A stretch of 64,000 bases of DNA from Limnephilus marmoratus (lineage: Eukaryota; Arthropoda; Insecta; Trichoptera; Limnephilidae), in NCBI GenBank assembly GCA_917880885.1, contig OU862906.1, forward strand, positions 60,554,665 through 60,618,664, written 5' to 3'. The position numbers and the translations under genes were made by a program. This document shows positions 19,953 to 31,613 of the stretch, piece by piece. Under the pieces are notes generated by a model, which was given only the letters and a program-made list of their open reading frames with translations, was not told the origin of the DNA and made no database searches. Positions within the stretch are counted from its first letter, which is position 1; every line of letters starts with the position of its first letter.

Positions 19953-20902
19953 GAACGTTGGTTTCTCGTTTCGGCAAATTGTTTCATAGCGGAGCTGCCA
20001 TGTCAAGAACGAGTAGTACAAGAGACCTGTTCTCAAGTGAAGCATGTATAAATGTCAACCGTGTACAAATGTTCGAACCGCGTTTGGCGTGTTTCCTATT
20101 CTACACCAGTGCCGAAGGAATCAATGGCGCTAGTTCCTCAGAGCATCTTCCATTGAAATACCAATCAAACAAAGACAGCATTCATTCCCCCCTGACGCCT
20201 GTTCTCTAAGGATTACAATCCGTTTGCTAGGACAGGAGAATCTATCAAATGGACCACCTGTTTCTGCACAGAGTTGAGGGTTTTTTTCCTAAGTATTTTG
20301 AGGCTCCAGAGGTGGCTGCCAAAACAGGGTTAGCACTGTTAAACAATAGTGTAGTATCTGCGGGCCCTGTACAGTACGCCCAGCTTCTAAGAGGAACTTA
20401 ACTAGCCATCTCCCAACTAAGCTCCAACTACCTCTCTGCAAAAAATCACTTTGATCGGTCGCTCGGTTGCAACATGAAAGAGGAACAAACAAACAAACAC
20501 ACTTTCCCATTTATAAGATTAGTTAAGATTGTGATATTTAAAAAAAAATGTAATGGATAGAAATACCATGTTATGATTATCAATTATTAATTACTTTTTA
20601 TAATAAGTTAGAGCGCAGTAATATAATATTATAATGTGATGACATTCCTATAAGCCACATTGTTTTTCAAAGATATTATTTTTTACTATGTGTGGGTATA
20701 ATATTCATCAGAATAGTTTTTTTTCCCATTATCTATTCTAAACAAAGGAAGCCTGACAATGAAACATCCTGTCATTATCCCTTGTATGACAAATGCAGCA
20801 GTTATTCAGTCTGTTCATTATTATAACATATCCACTGAACAAATAAATCCTAGAAGTGCGGTCTACACCAATTTGAAAGAAAACTTGACTGCAATTTAAG
20901 TA
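19953..20902. other. intron, nothing firmly recognised
   Basis: Around 20355-20390 the block ATCTGCGGGCCCTGTACAGT and ACGCCCAGCTTCT resembles 53310-53345, suggesting an unassigned low-copy repeat. No coding motif or RNA gene is seen elsewhere. Confidence 0.4.
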
Positions 20903-21580
20903 AGGCTAGCTTTACACTAGTAAGTAACATTTACAGCTTACGTAAGACTTTGATAAGTTACTGACAGGAGCATTTACATATGAGTCCAACTTATGATAAT
21001 TAATGCTCACGGAAGTTGTTCGGAAGTTTAACTTACGTGAGTTCTCACGGGGACCGCTACACACGTAATTTTATTAACTGTAAGTTTTCTTCTTGTCAAC
21101 AACGATTTTCCGCGGTTAAATTTACGCGATTTTGTCAATAAAGATGGAAGGGCCCAAGCAAAGTGTTGGAATCAGTTGGAATAGAAGTTGGCTTGATTCT
21201 CCACGCGCTTTTGTTCCGTTAATGACGTAAATTAATTGCGTTCTTTAATTTTGTCCGAATGACAGCTACCTACATGATAGCAACCAACTTTGAATTCAAA
21301 TATTTTTATGTAATGTTATAAACAGAAGCATTGAGATGGATTGGACCAATAATTTTCAGAAACCTTTTTCCCACCTGCAAAATAAATTATATCTCTTTGG
21401 TTTTTGGATTCAGAAATGTTACTTTCCGTTTTATATTCATTTTCATGGGAAGTATATATTTGAGTTTTATCGAGTGTTATTTTAATATTGTTTTCAGGGG
21501 ATAATAAGGCAGATAATTATTCACTTAACCTAATCAGATTTCAGTTAAAATAATAAAAAAAATACTACTTAGTTTTTGTA

Positions 21581-22877
21581 GGAAAAAATCCGGGAGGAAT
21601 GCAGATCCCGCCAATGTGGGGGATTTTAATAAAAAGAAGGGTTAGATGAGAGAAGTGTGGAAAAGTTGAATAAAAAAGAAATTAAGGTGCGCTCGGCAAA
21701 ATTGAGGGAGATACAGCCGTTTAAAGTATGAATAAAATGTCACTTCCTGAACCGATACTACGCCATTGCCAATGTTTGGTTTATGCCGAAAACGATGTTT
21801 TTACCGCGTTTTAAGTGGAGAACTTTAATCTGGAAGGTGAAAGAAAGCGCGGAAAGCAATAAAAAAAATAATTGAATAAGTAATTAATTTGCAATTGCGT
21901 TAAGTAAAATTTCACTTCGCCAATCAACACTATAGACAGCCCACCCGGCATTTTTTCAATTGTCACTATAATTTTGGTATCCCTGACCTGATGCAAACAA
22001 CAGCTAGACTGTAGCCGACTTCGTGAGATACATGAGGCGCGTAATAATGACATTTGTCTAGCGGGCTTTTTTTCAACGATTTTTTAAACTGTCTTTCACC
22101 TTCCAAATTAAAGTAACAACCTAACCTAAGACTACGCTAAACATGGTTTGTCCCCCTTTATAACGCCTACTCGCGTCAACGCAAGAAAAACATCCCAGTT
22201 TTCAAATAGTTTAGCGGCTACGCCAGGTTTGTGTAACATGGTTTATGTAACATGGGTTGTGCCCCTTTATAACGCTTACTCGCGTCAACGCAAGAAAAAC
22301 ATCCCAGTTTTCAAGTAGTTTAGCGGCTACGCCAGGTTTGTGTAACATGGTTTGTGAACATTATTAATTCTGTTTTTCATAATTACGCGCTTTAGGTAGG
22401 TATTATATATCAAACGAAGTTGGCTACAATCGTATCAACCTTCGTTAACCGGTTATTTGCCGGAGACGCGCCGGCGCGCGTGTCATATGCGCAGGCGCAA
22501 GAAAATAATTCAAATATTTGAAATGAAAAACTTTTGGTCTGCGATTTTGACCCTTATATGTACGAATTTGTACGAAGAACAGTGTCAAAATCGCTTGCGC
22601 CATCATTACTCTAGGTGGTGTTGAAAGTTTCACTCGACTTGGCACACTGGAATATTTTTAATAGCAAGTCTGAGATACCAACATAATACAAAATGGCGTA
22701 GTATAAGTTCACGAAGTGTCAATTTATTCATTCTTAAAACGGCTGTATCTCCCTCAATTTTGCCAAGCGCACTTTAATTTCTTTTTTAATCAACTTTTCC
22801 ACACTTTTCTCATCTAGAAAGTGCATTTTTATTAAAATCCCCCACATTGGCGGGATCTGCATTTCACCCAAAAATCC
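21581..22877. mobile_element. inner terminal-repeat element with TA flanks
   Basis: Long inverted repeats of about 150 bp. The left arm contains ATGCAGATCCCGCCAATGTG, GATTTTAATAAAAA and AATTGAGGGAGATACAGCCG; the right arm contains their inverses at 22735-22865. Both borders have TA (21579-21580 and 22878-22879), as left by Tc1/mariner-type insertion. The centre carries the same core as the element at 9756 (see 22007-22431). There is no transposase frame. Confidence 0.7.
22007..22431. repeat. shared core MITE-like block (copy 2)
   Basis: Ends GACTGTAGCCGACTTCGTG and the inverse of GATTGTAGCCAACTTCGTT. It matches 9994-10227 but contains two tandem copies of the inner ~110-bp unit (about 22140-22245 and 22246-22355; TATAACGCCTACTCGCGTCA and TATAACGCTTACTCGCGTCA). 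The two host elements have unrelated terminal arms. Confidence 0.65.
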
Positions 22878-23499
22878 TAAGAAAACAACTATCTTTTAAT
22901 TTTTGACATCTCGCATCGGTCATTTTGGTATTATTTCTTACCGTAAGTGTCTCGACTTATAAAACTGATTTGATAAGCTGTGAGAAGGCTCGAAGTTTGC
23001 GCGGACGCGATTAGACATGTCAAAAAACTTAAGTAAAAAACTTCTTTAACTTGCTATAAATTATGGTTGGTGAATTTTGGTGTCATTTACATCGGTAATT
23101 TGGCAATAGTCGCTTACGTGAGTGACTTACGGGAAAAAACTTGTGTTTAAAGGTAGCCTAAGACCTACCAAATGACACGAATGCCGCAGATAGACCAACG
23201 AAATTGATTATCTGCTCATGAAAGAATTTCAATACCTATTTGAAAATGTTTGATCAAATTTTAATATAAGTAAGGAAAAAATTTGCTTACTTTGGTGACA
23301 CATTTACAATGCACTTCTATGGGTTTATCTCTTCAGTAATTATAACTCATAGAAATAGCACACTGATAGGAATTCAACAAGCATAAAACAATTTATTATT
23401 AATGTTTCTTGCAAATTGGTTCTAGTTAAAGAATTGCTGGAACATAAGCAGTTAATGATGAAATATTTAGAAACTATGGGACTGCCATAATATAAGATG

Positions 23500-23735
23500 C
23501 GAAAGTGGATAATAAAAGAAGTTGGTTACGCCCGGGGAATACATGGCACGTCCACATGAATGAAATACTGAGTTGGATCATGTCTCGTGTAAAGAGTCAG
23601 AATAACAGAAGAGTATGTACGAGACAATCCATGAACGTGAATGAAGCAAGGAGTATATGCCAAGATAGAGTTGTAGTCATCAAAGTTGATGATGCAAACC
23701 CCATCTTTCAGATTTACAGAACTCTCACTTAGTGG
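23500..23735 (+). pseudogene. probable LINE 3' coding fragment
   Basis: A 75-codon frame contains RVKSQNNRRVCTRQSMNVNE followed by ARSICQDRVVV. The pattern (M/S)NVxEAR(A/S)ICQDR is familiar to me from the extreme C-terminus of insect non-LTR retrotransposon ORF2 proteins. No upstream reverse transcriptase is attached. The call rests on recalled pattern only. Confidence 0.4.
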
Positions 23736-23739
23736 ACTA

Positions 23740-24370
23740 GACGCGTTTGGTTCATAGAAGACAAAGACTTGCATCTTTATGCTTCTAACGTGTTTGGTTA
23801 TTGCATCCTTTTGTAAATTCAAATCTCATAAACCGTTTAAGATAGGACTTGCATCTAATTATCTTGCACTAAGATGAACAAACATCAAAAACTCATTTCT
23901 TCGAAATTTGGACTTAGTATGGACTCATATATAAACTTATTCCAGGGTACAGAATTCATTTGATTTCACAAATATATTTCTTGAATAATGAAGGGGGCCT
24001 CACTGGGTGCTCTACAACTCTACACTAATATACCGAGGTCACAATAATTGTATAGCTTTAGTTGGAAAATAATACTTTTAACAGATTAGGTTTGAATGAT
24101 TGTGTAGGTCAAATTACAATAGTTTGTTATATTTTCTATGCTGTGTAAAAATAAAAAAAAATGTTTTTTTAACAATCACTAAATTTTACACTAATTACCT
24201 AAACTAAAAATACATAAATTATCAAGGTCAGCCCATGAAAACATAAAAGAAGAGGAAAATATATTAAAATTTAGAAAAAAAGTTAAACTTTAAAATTTTT
24301 GTAATAATTACTATAAAGTTTAATTTGTAATTTCAAATACCTAATGCATTTCGTTTGTAACTTTATTATA
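23740..24370. other. intron, nothing recognised
   Basis: AT-rich sequence up to the TA target of the mariner element. No motif or repeat was identified. Confidence 0.45.
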
Positions 24371-25300
24371 TTAGGTCCTTACATATGAAATTGCCGTTTT
24401 GTATGGGAGGAACATAAAGTCGATTTTTTTTTAAATATAATATATTTATTTAATCAAAGTATGTACCATTGCTATCTATGCACTTTTGCCATCTCATAGG
24501 TAGTTCATCGATCCCTTTACTAAAAAAACCATTGGGACGGGAATCAATAAAATCTTTGAAGGCGGTTTGGACTGCCCCATCGGAGTTGAATTTTTTCCCT
24601 TGCAAGAAGTTATCCAAATTTCGAAAAAAATTATAATCTGTTGGGGCAAGGTCCGGAGAGTACGGTGGATGTCTTAGACATTCCAATTGAAGCTCCTCTA
24701 ATTTGGTAGCCGTCTGTTGTGCAGTGTGTGGTCTAGCGTTCTAACGCGCGTTTGTTGATTTGCTTCACTCAATTCGTGAGGTACCCACCTTTCAAACTTT
24801 TTCATCTTCCCAATTTGCTTCAAGTGGATTAAAACAGTTTTATCACTAACACCGCAGCCTGCAGCTAACTCGGACATGGTTTGCGATGGATCCGCTTCCA
24901 CAATAGCCTTCAATTCTTCATTATCAACTTTGGTCTCCGGCCGTCCACGGGGTTTGTTCTGCAGGTCGAAATTTCCAGAACGAAAACGTTGGAACAAAAA
25001 CGCACTGTGTTTTCTTTTGAGGCACCGTCGCCATACAATCCTTCGAGCCGTTTCTGCAGCACTGGTGCCACGGTGGAACTCGTACTCGTAAATAACGCGA
25101 TATTTCAAGTTTTTTTCATTTTGTAAACTAAGTGACGCAAAGAAAAAAACAAATGAATTATAATTTTCAAAACACAAATACATGAGTAAATAGCTGTATA
25201 AATTTGAATTTGGAATTCCTAACCAAAGAGAAGATATTTGAGATCAAAGTTGGCAACTTGCCAGTACGGCAAAACGCCAATTTCATATGTAAGGACCTAA
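24371..25300 (-). mobile_element. internally deleted mariner element
   Basis: Terminal inverted repeats TTAGGTCCTTACATATGAAA (left) and its inverse (right), flanked by TA on both sides (24369-24370, 25301-25302). The length of 930 bp is short against the usual ~1.3 kb. Transposase fragments lie on the minus strand. It is a Tc1/mariner superfamily insertion in the ABCG intron between exons B and C. Confidence 0.92.
24450..25183 (-). pseudogene. mariner transposase, deletion derivative
   Basis: The N-terminal part (25183 downwards) holds a helix-turn-helix region: YRVIYEYEFHRGTSAAETAR, then LKAIVEADPSQTMSELAAGC GVSDKTVL-type residues and KFERWVPHELSEAN. The first catalytic Asp and about 120 residues around it are missing. 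The C-terminal part (24686 downwards) has HPPYSPDLAPTDYNFF, the last Asp of the mariner DD34D triad, and ends with MRWQKCIDSNGTYFD. A frame change joins the two parts near 24690-24740. It cannot encode an active enzyme. Confidence 0.9.
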
Positions 25301-25302
25301 TA

Positions 25303-25854
25303 TTAATATTGTGATTTTCACACTATCACATAAAATGTAAACATCATACATATTATATGTATTATTTTAACCTAACCTAAGCATGGAGTATTCGAAAATG
25401 AACCACCTAGTACGTAATCTGGCAATATTTTGTGTGCATTTTTTGCATCTGATCCAAAATGACCGCTTTGGGGCAAAGTAAATCCGCATTACGGTAATTA
25501 AAACTTACTGACACAACGAAATTGTTGAATTATTTCTGCTTTTTAAATTAAAATCGAGTTTTCCTTACATTTAATTATTTTGCATTACGTGAGGAGGGAT
25601 AAGTTAGGTAATAATAATAAGTGGATAATTTGTATGGCGCCGTCTTTGGGCGCTGTTATATAATAAATACATAGGTTCATATTATACTCATATGGTGACC
25701 CGACAGTTGATCTGCCGACAATGGGCTCCCCGAAATGATATTTACTATAAAATTATAACTTTTTGTGCATTATTTACCAATTTTAAACGTAAAATCGACT
25801 TCAAAAATACCATTAATAAGTTAGAATGAATATCAAACGAAATTACATATTACG
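25303..25854. other. intron, nothing recognised
   Basis: Contains a single short AACCTAACCTAAG run near 25370. No gene-like structure is seen. Confidence 0.45.
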
Positions 25855-26660
25855 AGCTGACCCGACAAACGTTGTTCTGCCATATAAATTATTTCTAGAG
25901 AATATTTTGGTTGTTAAATAAAAAATAACGAATGCATTGTAAGTGTGTGGGGATGGGATCTATTACAGAGAGGGGAATGGAGCGCTGTAGACGATGACCG
26001 CTGATAAAAACAAAAACAAAAACACCAACTAAAGTAGGAAAATGAAATAAAGAAAATCAATATGAATTTTGAAGAGAAATTGAGGGTACGATATTTTTTG
26101 TCAGTCCGTCTTTAGCCAACACAAAAATAAGCTCGATGGTTTGCACCTAAGAGTATGGATACTATAGTTCCATGGTTTGCACACTCGAGAACATGATGCC
26201 GAATGAAATATCAAAATGAAGCGACGCTTCTCGTGAATGTCTTGCGTGTGTGTGGATGAAAGTTCAATGAGGCGGACGTAGCGCCATCTGTCATTCAACA
26301 ACATAAATAATTTCGTTCTGTTTGAAATGCGAAAGACGGTTAAATTTGTTTATTCAAAAATACTAAAATCGCGATTAAAAATGGAAGGGTGGGGTTAGGA
26401 GGGTTAAAATTTGGGGTGATAGGTATTTTTTGATGCCAAATAAAAAGAATACAAAAAAAATTGTCAAAAAATGTGAAATTTCTTTTCTGGATAGAGTCAC
26501 TCTAATCACCTAGCCTTATGAAATATACTTTAAAACCTATTTTCTTACCTACCAAAAATACATAAAAAATTCATAAAACTCTGTCGAGCTGTTTCGGAGG
26601 ATTGCGACCACAAACATCGTGACACGAAATTTTTATATAAAAGATAATGTCGATTTTGCG
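25855..26660. repeat. probable degraded dispersed element
   Basis: It begins with GAGCTGACCCGACAAACGTT GTTCTGCCATATAAA and ends near ACATCGTGACACGAAATTTT TATATAAAAGATAATG. Both boundary phrases are ones I associate with multi-copy insect elements, but I cannot name the class. No second copy lies in this window, and there is no coding frame or terminal inverted repeat. Confidence 0.3.
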
Positions 26661-26924
26661 CTGGTATACACAATACCTATACAGACAAGATTTTTCTTGA
26701 TGCATTTGAATGAAAATATGTTTTATAATTTGTTATTCGGCGGTACATCCTCTCTGCACATCCCTTCGCGTCACTTAGTTATATTTTGTGTAATTAGGTA
26801 TAGCGTATTTTACCAAAAACGATTGCATACTATATATAAGTTTGCTGGGGGCTAATTGTCGGCGGATAAACTGCCGTAGAACCATATTACATTATTTTTA
26901 ACTTTTGTGGGTACGTGAAAAAAG

Positions 26925-27010
26925 CCATCTCATTTTGCCATTTGCTGGGATTTTAATCCGCCACCTACATGTCCAAAGCGAAATAATTTACCGCTCTGCC
27001 ACCCAGGTAG
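26925..27010 (-). repeat. tRNA-derived SINE head (weak)
   Basis: The minus strand reads CTGGGTGGCAGAGCGGTAAA, with A box-like TGGCAGAGCGG. About 40 nt later comes a B box-like GGATTAAAATCC followed by CAGCAAATGGC. The spacing fits a tRNA-related pol III promoter. The B box departs from GGTTCRANTCC, so this is a tentative SINE fragment. Confidence 0.35.
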
Positions 27011-27255
27011 TTACGGTAAGCGTCTCAACTTATCAAATTGATTTCATAAGCTGTGAGAAGACTGTAATTCGCGCGGACACGATAAAACCTGTCAAAAACT
27101 CACGCCTCTTACGACTTCTGTAACTTGCTATTATATTACAGAAAGTGACTTACGTTTGCCTTATTTACTTGTCGTTTACATTGGTAATTTTTCCATAAGT
27201 CACTTACGTAAGCGACTTACGAGAAAAAAAACTTACATGTGTAAAGCAAGCATTG
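27005..27255. repeat. half-copy of the 20903 terminal-repeat family
   Basis: Shares GGTAAGCGTCTCAACTTATC, AAGCTGTGAGAAGACTG and CGCGGACACGAT with the right half of the element at 20903-23159. It also shares the end CTTACGAGAAAAAAAACTTA, GTGTAAAGCAAGC. Only one end is present, so it is truncated. Confidence 0.6.
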
Positions 27256-28435
27256 AAACATATTTTATTTAAAGACAGTAATCAAGAAATCAAACATTCA
27301 TAGAACCTATAAATTGTATTCACTCAAATCAATTACTTCCGACATGGAACATTTTCAATCCGTATAACGTGATTACATTCATTCTGACGTCAGAAAATGT
27401 GATTTACCTATAAAATAAACATCTAATTAAGTATGCACCACAAAATCCAGCATGTTACGGATATCACGTGACATTCAAATGTCGTTGAATTTGACAGTGA
27501 ATTAATTCCAATAAGGGAAAATCCTTGAACATTCTTACATGTAAGATGGTCATTGTGCAAATAATAATTCAGGCAAAATCAAGTGGCTAGTGTGTACTTC
27601 ATTAATAACCCATGTGATTCGTATATTATTTTAGATAAAATGTCGAAAAAATCAAGAATTATTGTTTTAATAAATATCATTCAACCCGGTACACAAATAA
27701 CGTGTTCACGAGTTCAAACCTTTTACGTAAACAAACATGAAAATTAGATAAAAAACCTTGCCGCCGTTTTAGTAATTATTGTTGACAAAGTCATTACGTG
27801 GCGAGAAATTATGATTTGGCATTCCTCGAATGTTCTATTTCTTCTAGGAGTTGACAAATGCATCGCAATAATTGATGTTTTCGATGTAGCTTTATCAATG
27901 CAGCAGTAACAAACCTGCATCGCATTACCCCCAACTTAAATTATGTACTTTTAGGATTTTTTACGTAAGTGCCTAACTTTCATTTTAAGATAGCTGAATT
28001 CGTAGATACGTCTTGTACAATGTAAAACTGCAAGAATAAGTAAAAAAAAATAACGCTCACAAAAAGTTCTCAGAAATTTTCAGTAATTTTTGCGATTGCG
28101 TAAAAGTTACAGGCTACATGACACAATTTTCCACACAATGCAAAATGCAACTAGAAACTGTCAGGTTGAAATAATGAAACAAAGATTCAATGGAATGTTT
28201 GATGATGTACCTACAACTTAATTCAAAAGTATCTAATAATATTGTATAGTTTGTATTAATGTAGCGATGTCTTCACACTTGACTATACTAGCTATCGTAG
28301 CTACTGATACGGCAAAAGAGTCGGGAAATTATTGCGAAATACTATAAATTTATTCCACTTTTTTGGTTGCATACACATAAAAAAAGTGATTGGTAAATCC
28401 CAGCCATAGTTATGCAAACTCGTGATTCCAGTTTT
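27256..28435. other. intron, nothing recognised
   Basis: No motif-bearing frame, RNA gene or repeat is visible over this 1.2 kb, apart from ordinary AT-rich runs. Confidence 0.45.
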
Positions 28436-28855
28436 ATTGACTTTGAAGTGTAACATTTCAAAATCAATAACACGAAGTTTGAAATGTAACATTTCAAAGT
28501 CAATAAAACGAAATTTGAAATGTATCATTTCAGAATCAATTAAATCAAGTTTGAAATGTAACATTTCAAAGTCAATAAAACGAAGTTTGAAATGTAACGC
28601 TTCAAAATCAATAAAACGAAGTTTGAAATGTAACATTTCAAAATAAAACAAAGTTTGAAATGTAACATTTCAAAATCAATAAAACGAAGTTTGAAATGTA
28701 ACATTTCAAAATAAAACGAAGTTTGAAATGTAACGTTTCAAAATCAATAAAACGAAGTTTGAAATGTAACATTTCAAAATCAATAAAACGAAGTTTGAAA
28801 TGTAACATTTCAAAGTTAATAAAACGATGTTTGAAATGTAACATTTCAAAGTCCC
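28436..28855. repeat. 36-bp minisatellite with palindromic core
   Basis: Twelve units, most of 36 bp, each containing TTTGAAATG-TAA-CATTTCAAA, a 9+9 inverted repeat. The units are linked by a spacer close to ATCAATAAAACGAAG. Two units are shortened (loss of TCA near 28650 and 28710) and some carry changes in the loop (TAACGC, TATCAT). Because 36 is a multiple of 3, both strands stay open and give 12-residue repeats. I regard that as a by-product. Confidence 0.92.
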
Positions 28856-28948
28856 AAGTCGAAGGAAAAGAATCTAAAGGAAGTTATTCGCGGCACAATA
28901 AATAATCAGATTCAATCATCCACTCTTATAATTTAATCGACTATAGAC

Positions 28949-29228
28949 CAGTGATTCTTAACCTTGTTGGAGATACTGACCACCACCAGTTTCATATGCG
29001 CATTCACAGAACCCTTCTTAATTGGAAGAGAATCACGAATCATATGAGTCGGTGGTGTTTCTTGACCTCCGCCGAACCCGCGAAATGACTCACCGAATCC
29101 CTGGAGTTTTTTTTTATTATTTTTTTTATTATTATTAAATTAAAAGAAATATAATATTTCGCTTTCTTAACTTAAGTACAGAGCATATATATAGCAGAGT
29201 TCGATCGAACCCAGGTTCAGAACCACCG
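28949..29228. mobile_element. short hAT-type MITE
   Basis: The left end CAGTGATTCTTAACCTTG and inverted right end CGGTGGTTCTGAACCTGGG match the CAGnGGTTCTnAACCT ends of hAT MITEs. The flanking octamers CTATAGAC and ATTTAGAC agree at six of eight positions. The body of 280 bp has no coding frame. It lies in the intron 1 kb from exon B. Confidence 0.65.
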
Positions 29229-29306
29229 ATTTAGACCAACGCAAAAATTTATTTAATTTCAACGGTATACATATAGATACGTTTTATGATTTTCACGGCC
29301 AAAAGC

Positions 29307-29465
29307 ATTTTCGTTATTTGTTTTTGGGGTGTTATGCCGTGTTGCGCTACCTCCTTCTTTAGCCAACGTTTCGGACATCGTTGCAGTGTCCATCATCAGG
29401 GCAGATCCGGCAGATCCGGTAGACACATCTACCCGGCATAACACCCCAAAAACAAATAACGAAAA
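29307..29465. repeat. foldback element, copy 1
   Basis: The 32-nt arms (29308-29339, and 29434-29465 inverted) contain GTTTTTGGGGTGTTATGCCG. The loop holds TAGCCAACGTTTCGGACATC and a tandem CAGATCCGG. The same family, with much longer arms, is at 30698-30888. Arm identity is complete over the 32 nt. Confidence 0.8.
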
Positions 29466-29610
29466 AGGGCATAATAACATGACTACCTCAGAATTTCAAG
29501 GTTACTTCAGAATGCGTACGTTTCGCCACGCATCTTGATGTAGGGAGGTTACTGGTTCGATTCCCACAGTAAGAACAATATATTGAGATGTAATTTTCTT
29601 TTCTTATAAT

Positions 29611-29770
29611 TTTTTTTACATTAACTCCACACAAGAGGCCCCGAGGAAAATAATTTCCCTCAGGGCCTATGTCATCTGAGATGCTGTGTGGAGGGTCTTT
29701 TTGAGGAGGGGAAGGAATGAACATCTTGAAGAAACCCATGTTATAGGAAGGAGAAAACACAGAGGCCGGC
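29611..29770 (+). repeat. dispersed repeat family A, copy 2
   Basis: After a T-run the block CTCCACACAAGAGGCCCCGAGG and CTCAGGGCCTATGTCATC matches copies at 575 and 53847. Just upstream, at 29555-29568, is a B box-like GGTTCGATTCCCAC, which raises the possibility that the family is a tRNA-headed SINE. I see no convincing A box. Confidence 0.55.
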
Positions 29771-30272
29771 AAATCATTCTACAGCCGATCTGTTGAACAC
29801 AAGAACGAGTCGAAGAAACGACCCGTTCTCATGTGATTTAGTTTAATTATTTTAGTATTGAGATGTTGTGTTGTTAACAATGACCTTAAGAACGTGAACC
29901 TCAAAAACCAGCTTTTATGGGAATATTTATAAATGCTAAATAAAGCTGTTAATTCCTTACTTATCATACGTTTGTCATTACCTAATTATGCAGAATAATT
30001 GCGAAAGAGCATACGTACTCAATAATTTATTCAATTTCATTAATGTAAATAGTTAATATATTCAGGTATTTTTGCCATGTGCTGGAAAGCAAACACGTGG
30101 GTTTAGAAGCATTAGTGTAATTCGAAGATAAATAAATAGTTATCACCACTTAATAATAAACACTTCTGGTATATGGTTATCGCCAATTTAATTAACATTA
30201 TTTCAAAAATAAAAAGATAAAGCTGTAGCACTCCTCAAGGGCAAGTAGTAAATAAGGTTGTTAGTCACTCAC
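29771..30272. other. intron next to ABCG exon B
   Basis: Starts on the minus strand with the exon B donor GTGAGT. No further features were seen. Confidence 0.5.
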
Positions 30273-30418
30273 GTTGTAGGCTCGTCCAGGAATAGCACTG
30301 GAGGGTTGGAGAGCAGCTCCAGGGCTATAGCCAGCCTCTTGCGCTGCCCGCCGGACAGGTGTCCCGTCATGGTATTGTAGCACTCCTCCAGTCCCAGCAT
30401 CGATAGGGTCTCCTTCAC
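30273..30418 (-). CDS. ABCG half-transporter, exon B (signature, Walker B)
   Basis: A 146-bp exon with acceptor ATTCCCAG and donor GTGAGT. It reads [20 protein letters not shown], then [20 protein letters not shown] and [17 protein letters not shown] is the ABC signature and VLFLDEP is Walker B with its catalytic Glu. The last codon is completed by exon C. It follows exon A in frame (...SDKDKTLQ/VKETL). It is separated by 23.1 kb from exon A and 12.5 kb from exon C. Confidence 0.96.
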
Positions 30419-30697
30419 CTGGGAATAATAAATAATTATTATTATAGCAGTATAAACGGCATCTTGAAAGTGACCTAATAACGCTGAAATGTTTGGAAAA
30501 GAGTCAACACTATTTTGCGAAAACTCGTCGCCTCAGTTCATATTTGTCCAATAAACCATTTTAGTCTTTGTTCAATCTCCACTTTAAAATTAAAAATAAA
30601 CCATAAAAAATTATGGTTAATCATATAACTAAGAGTTATTTAAACTAATGAAACCTTTACCTTTACGGAAATAGCTTTACCTTAAACACCTATCATA

Positions 30698-30888
30698 ATT
30701 TTCGTCGTTTTTTGGGGTGTTATGCCGTGTTGCGCTACCTCCTTTTTTAGCCAACGTTTCGAAGCGTTACAGTGTCCATCATCAGGGCAGATGTAATGAT
30801 GGACACTGTAATGCTGTCCGAAACGTTGGCTATATAAAAAGGAGGTAGCGCAACACGGCATAACACCCCAAAAACAAATAACGAAAAT
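30698..30888. repeat. foldback element, copy 2 (long arms)
   Basis: Near-complete palindrome of about 190 bp. TTTTGGGGTGTTATGCCGTG, TTGCGCTACCTCCTTTTT and TAGCCAACGTTTCG on the left are mirrored on the right, through CAGTGTCCATCAT / ATGATGGACACTG close to the centre. The arms exceed 80 nt with small mismatches. It belongs to the same family as 29307-29465. Confidence 0.85.
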
Positions 30889-30899
30889 ACTTTTGGCCA

Positions 30900-31613
30900 T
30901 GAAAATCTAAAAACGTACCTATCGTAATGTTTCATTGAAATAATGAAAGAGAACCTTCACCTCCTGTAAAATTTTCCAATGGTCTATTGGACGAAAACGA
31001 ACTAAGGCTACGAACAGTATAATGAGTATCTACAAGTCAATAACGACAACTTCTATTTATCTTAACATGAACTTCTAAAATCAATTTTACAAAATAAACA
31101 TTATATTGGTAATTTTTAAAATATTGAAATTATGAATAAAGGTAACATACAACTATTATTTTGATACCATCAAAAGACTTGCCTAGAATATGGCGGAGAT
31201 ACACAAAACAATATTAAGAACGGCAAATTATCCTACATAGCAGAAAATCTATGAGCTAAAACAGCAATGAAACTCAGCCTTACTAAAAAAACCACAGCGC
31301 GACCGATTAACTGTGTTATTGCAATAACATAAATAAACCCCGTATACACTAAAACACGTTTTATTACCAATAACGTTTCTTACGTGGTCAAGCTGTTAAA
31401 ATGCATTTAAGATCTGACAACGTTGTACATGGTTTTAATTTCCTAGGAAACAATGTTGTTTTAATTCTTCTCCGCAAGGGGCATTATTGGCGCGCCTGTG
31501 CATATCGGCCCGCGATGACAAAACAGTTCGGTGTGTTTATTGCGGGATATGTAAAATTTTGTTAGTGCCTAAATGTTGTGATTTTACTAAATAATTTCTA
31601 TTGTAGTAACGAA
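30900..31613. other. intron, nothing recognised
   Basis: No gene, repeat or RNA feature was identified between the foldback and the LINE tail. Confidence 0.45.

Larger units (their letters stand above)
20903..23159. mobile_element. outer terminal-repeat element of a nested pair
   Basis: The left end AGGCTAGCTTTACAC and the inverted right end AGGCTACCTTTAAACAC are matched. Both are followed inward by CTTACGTAAG/ACTTACG motifs. The right half (CGTAAGTGTCTCGACTTATA, AAGCTGTGAGAAGGCTCG, CGCGGACGCGAT) is repeated at 27005-27255. The element is interrupted at 21581-22877 by another terminal-repeat element. No transposase is present. The superfamily is not assignable from the ends. Confidence 0.6.

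Noticed and set aside
24876..25126. Plus-strand frames over the mariner element
   Set aside because: They are antisense to the mariner transposase, whose helix-turn-helix and PYSPDLAPTDYNFF motifs explain the sequence.
28301..28905. Open frames with 12-residue repeats on both strands
   Set aside because: The 36-bp minisatellite unit is a multiple of three and lacks stops. Similar frames on both strands argue for a by-product, not a gene.
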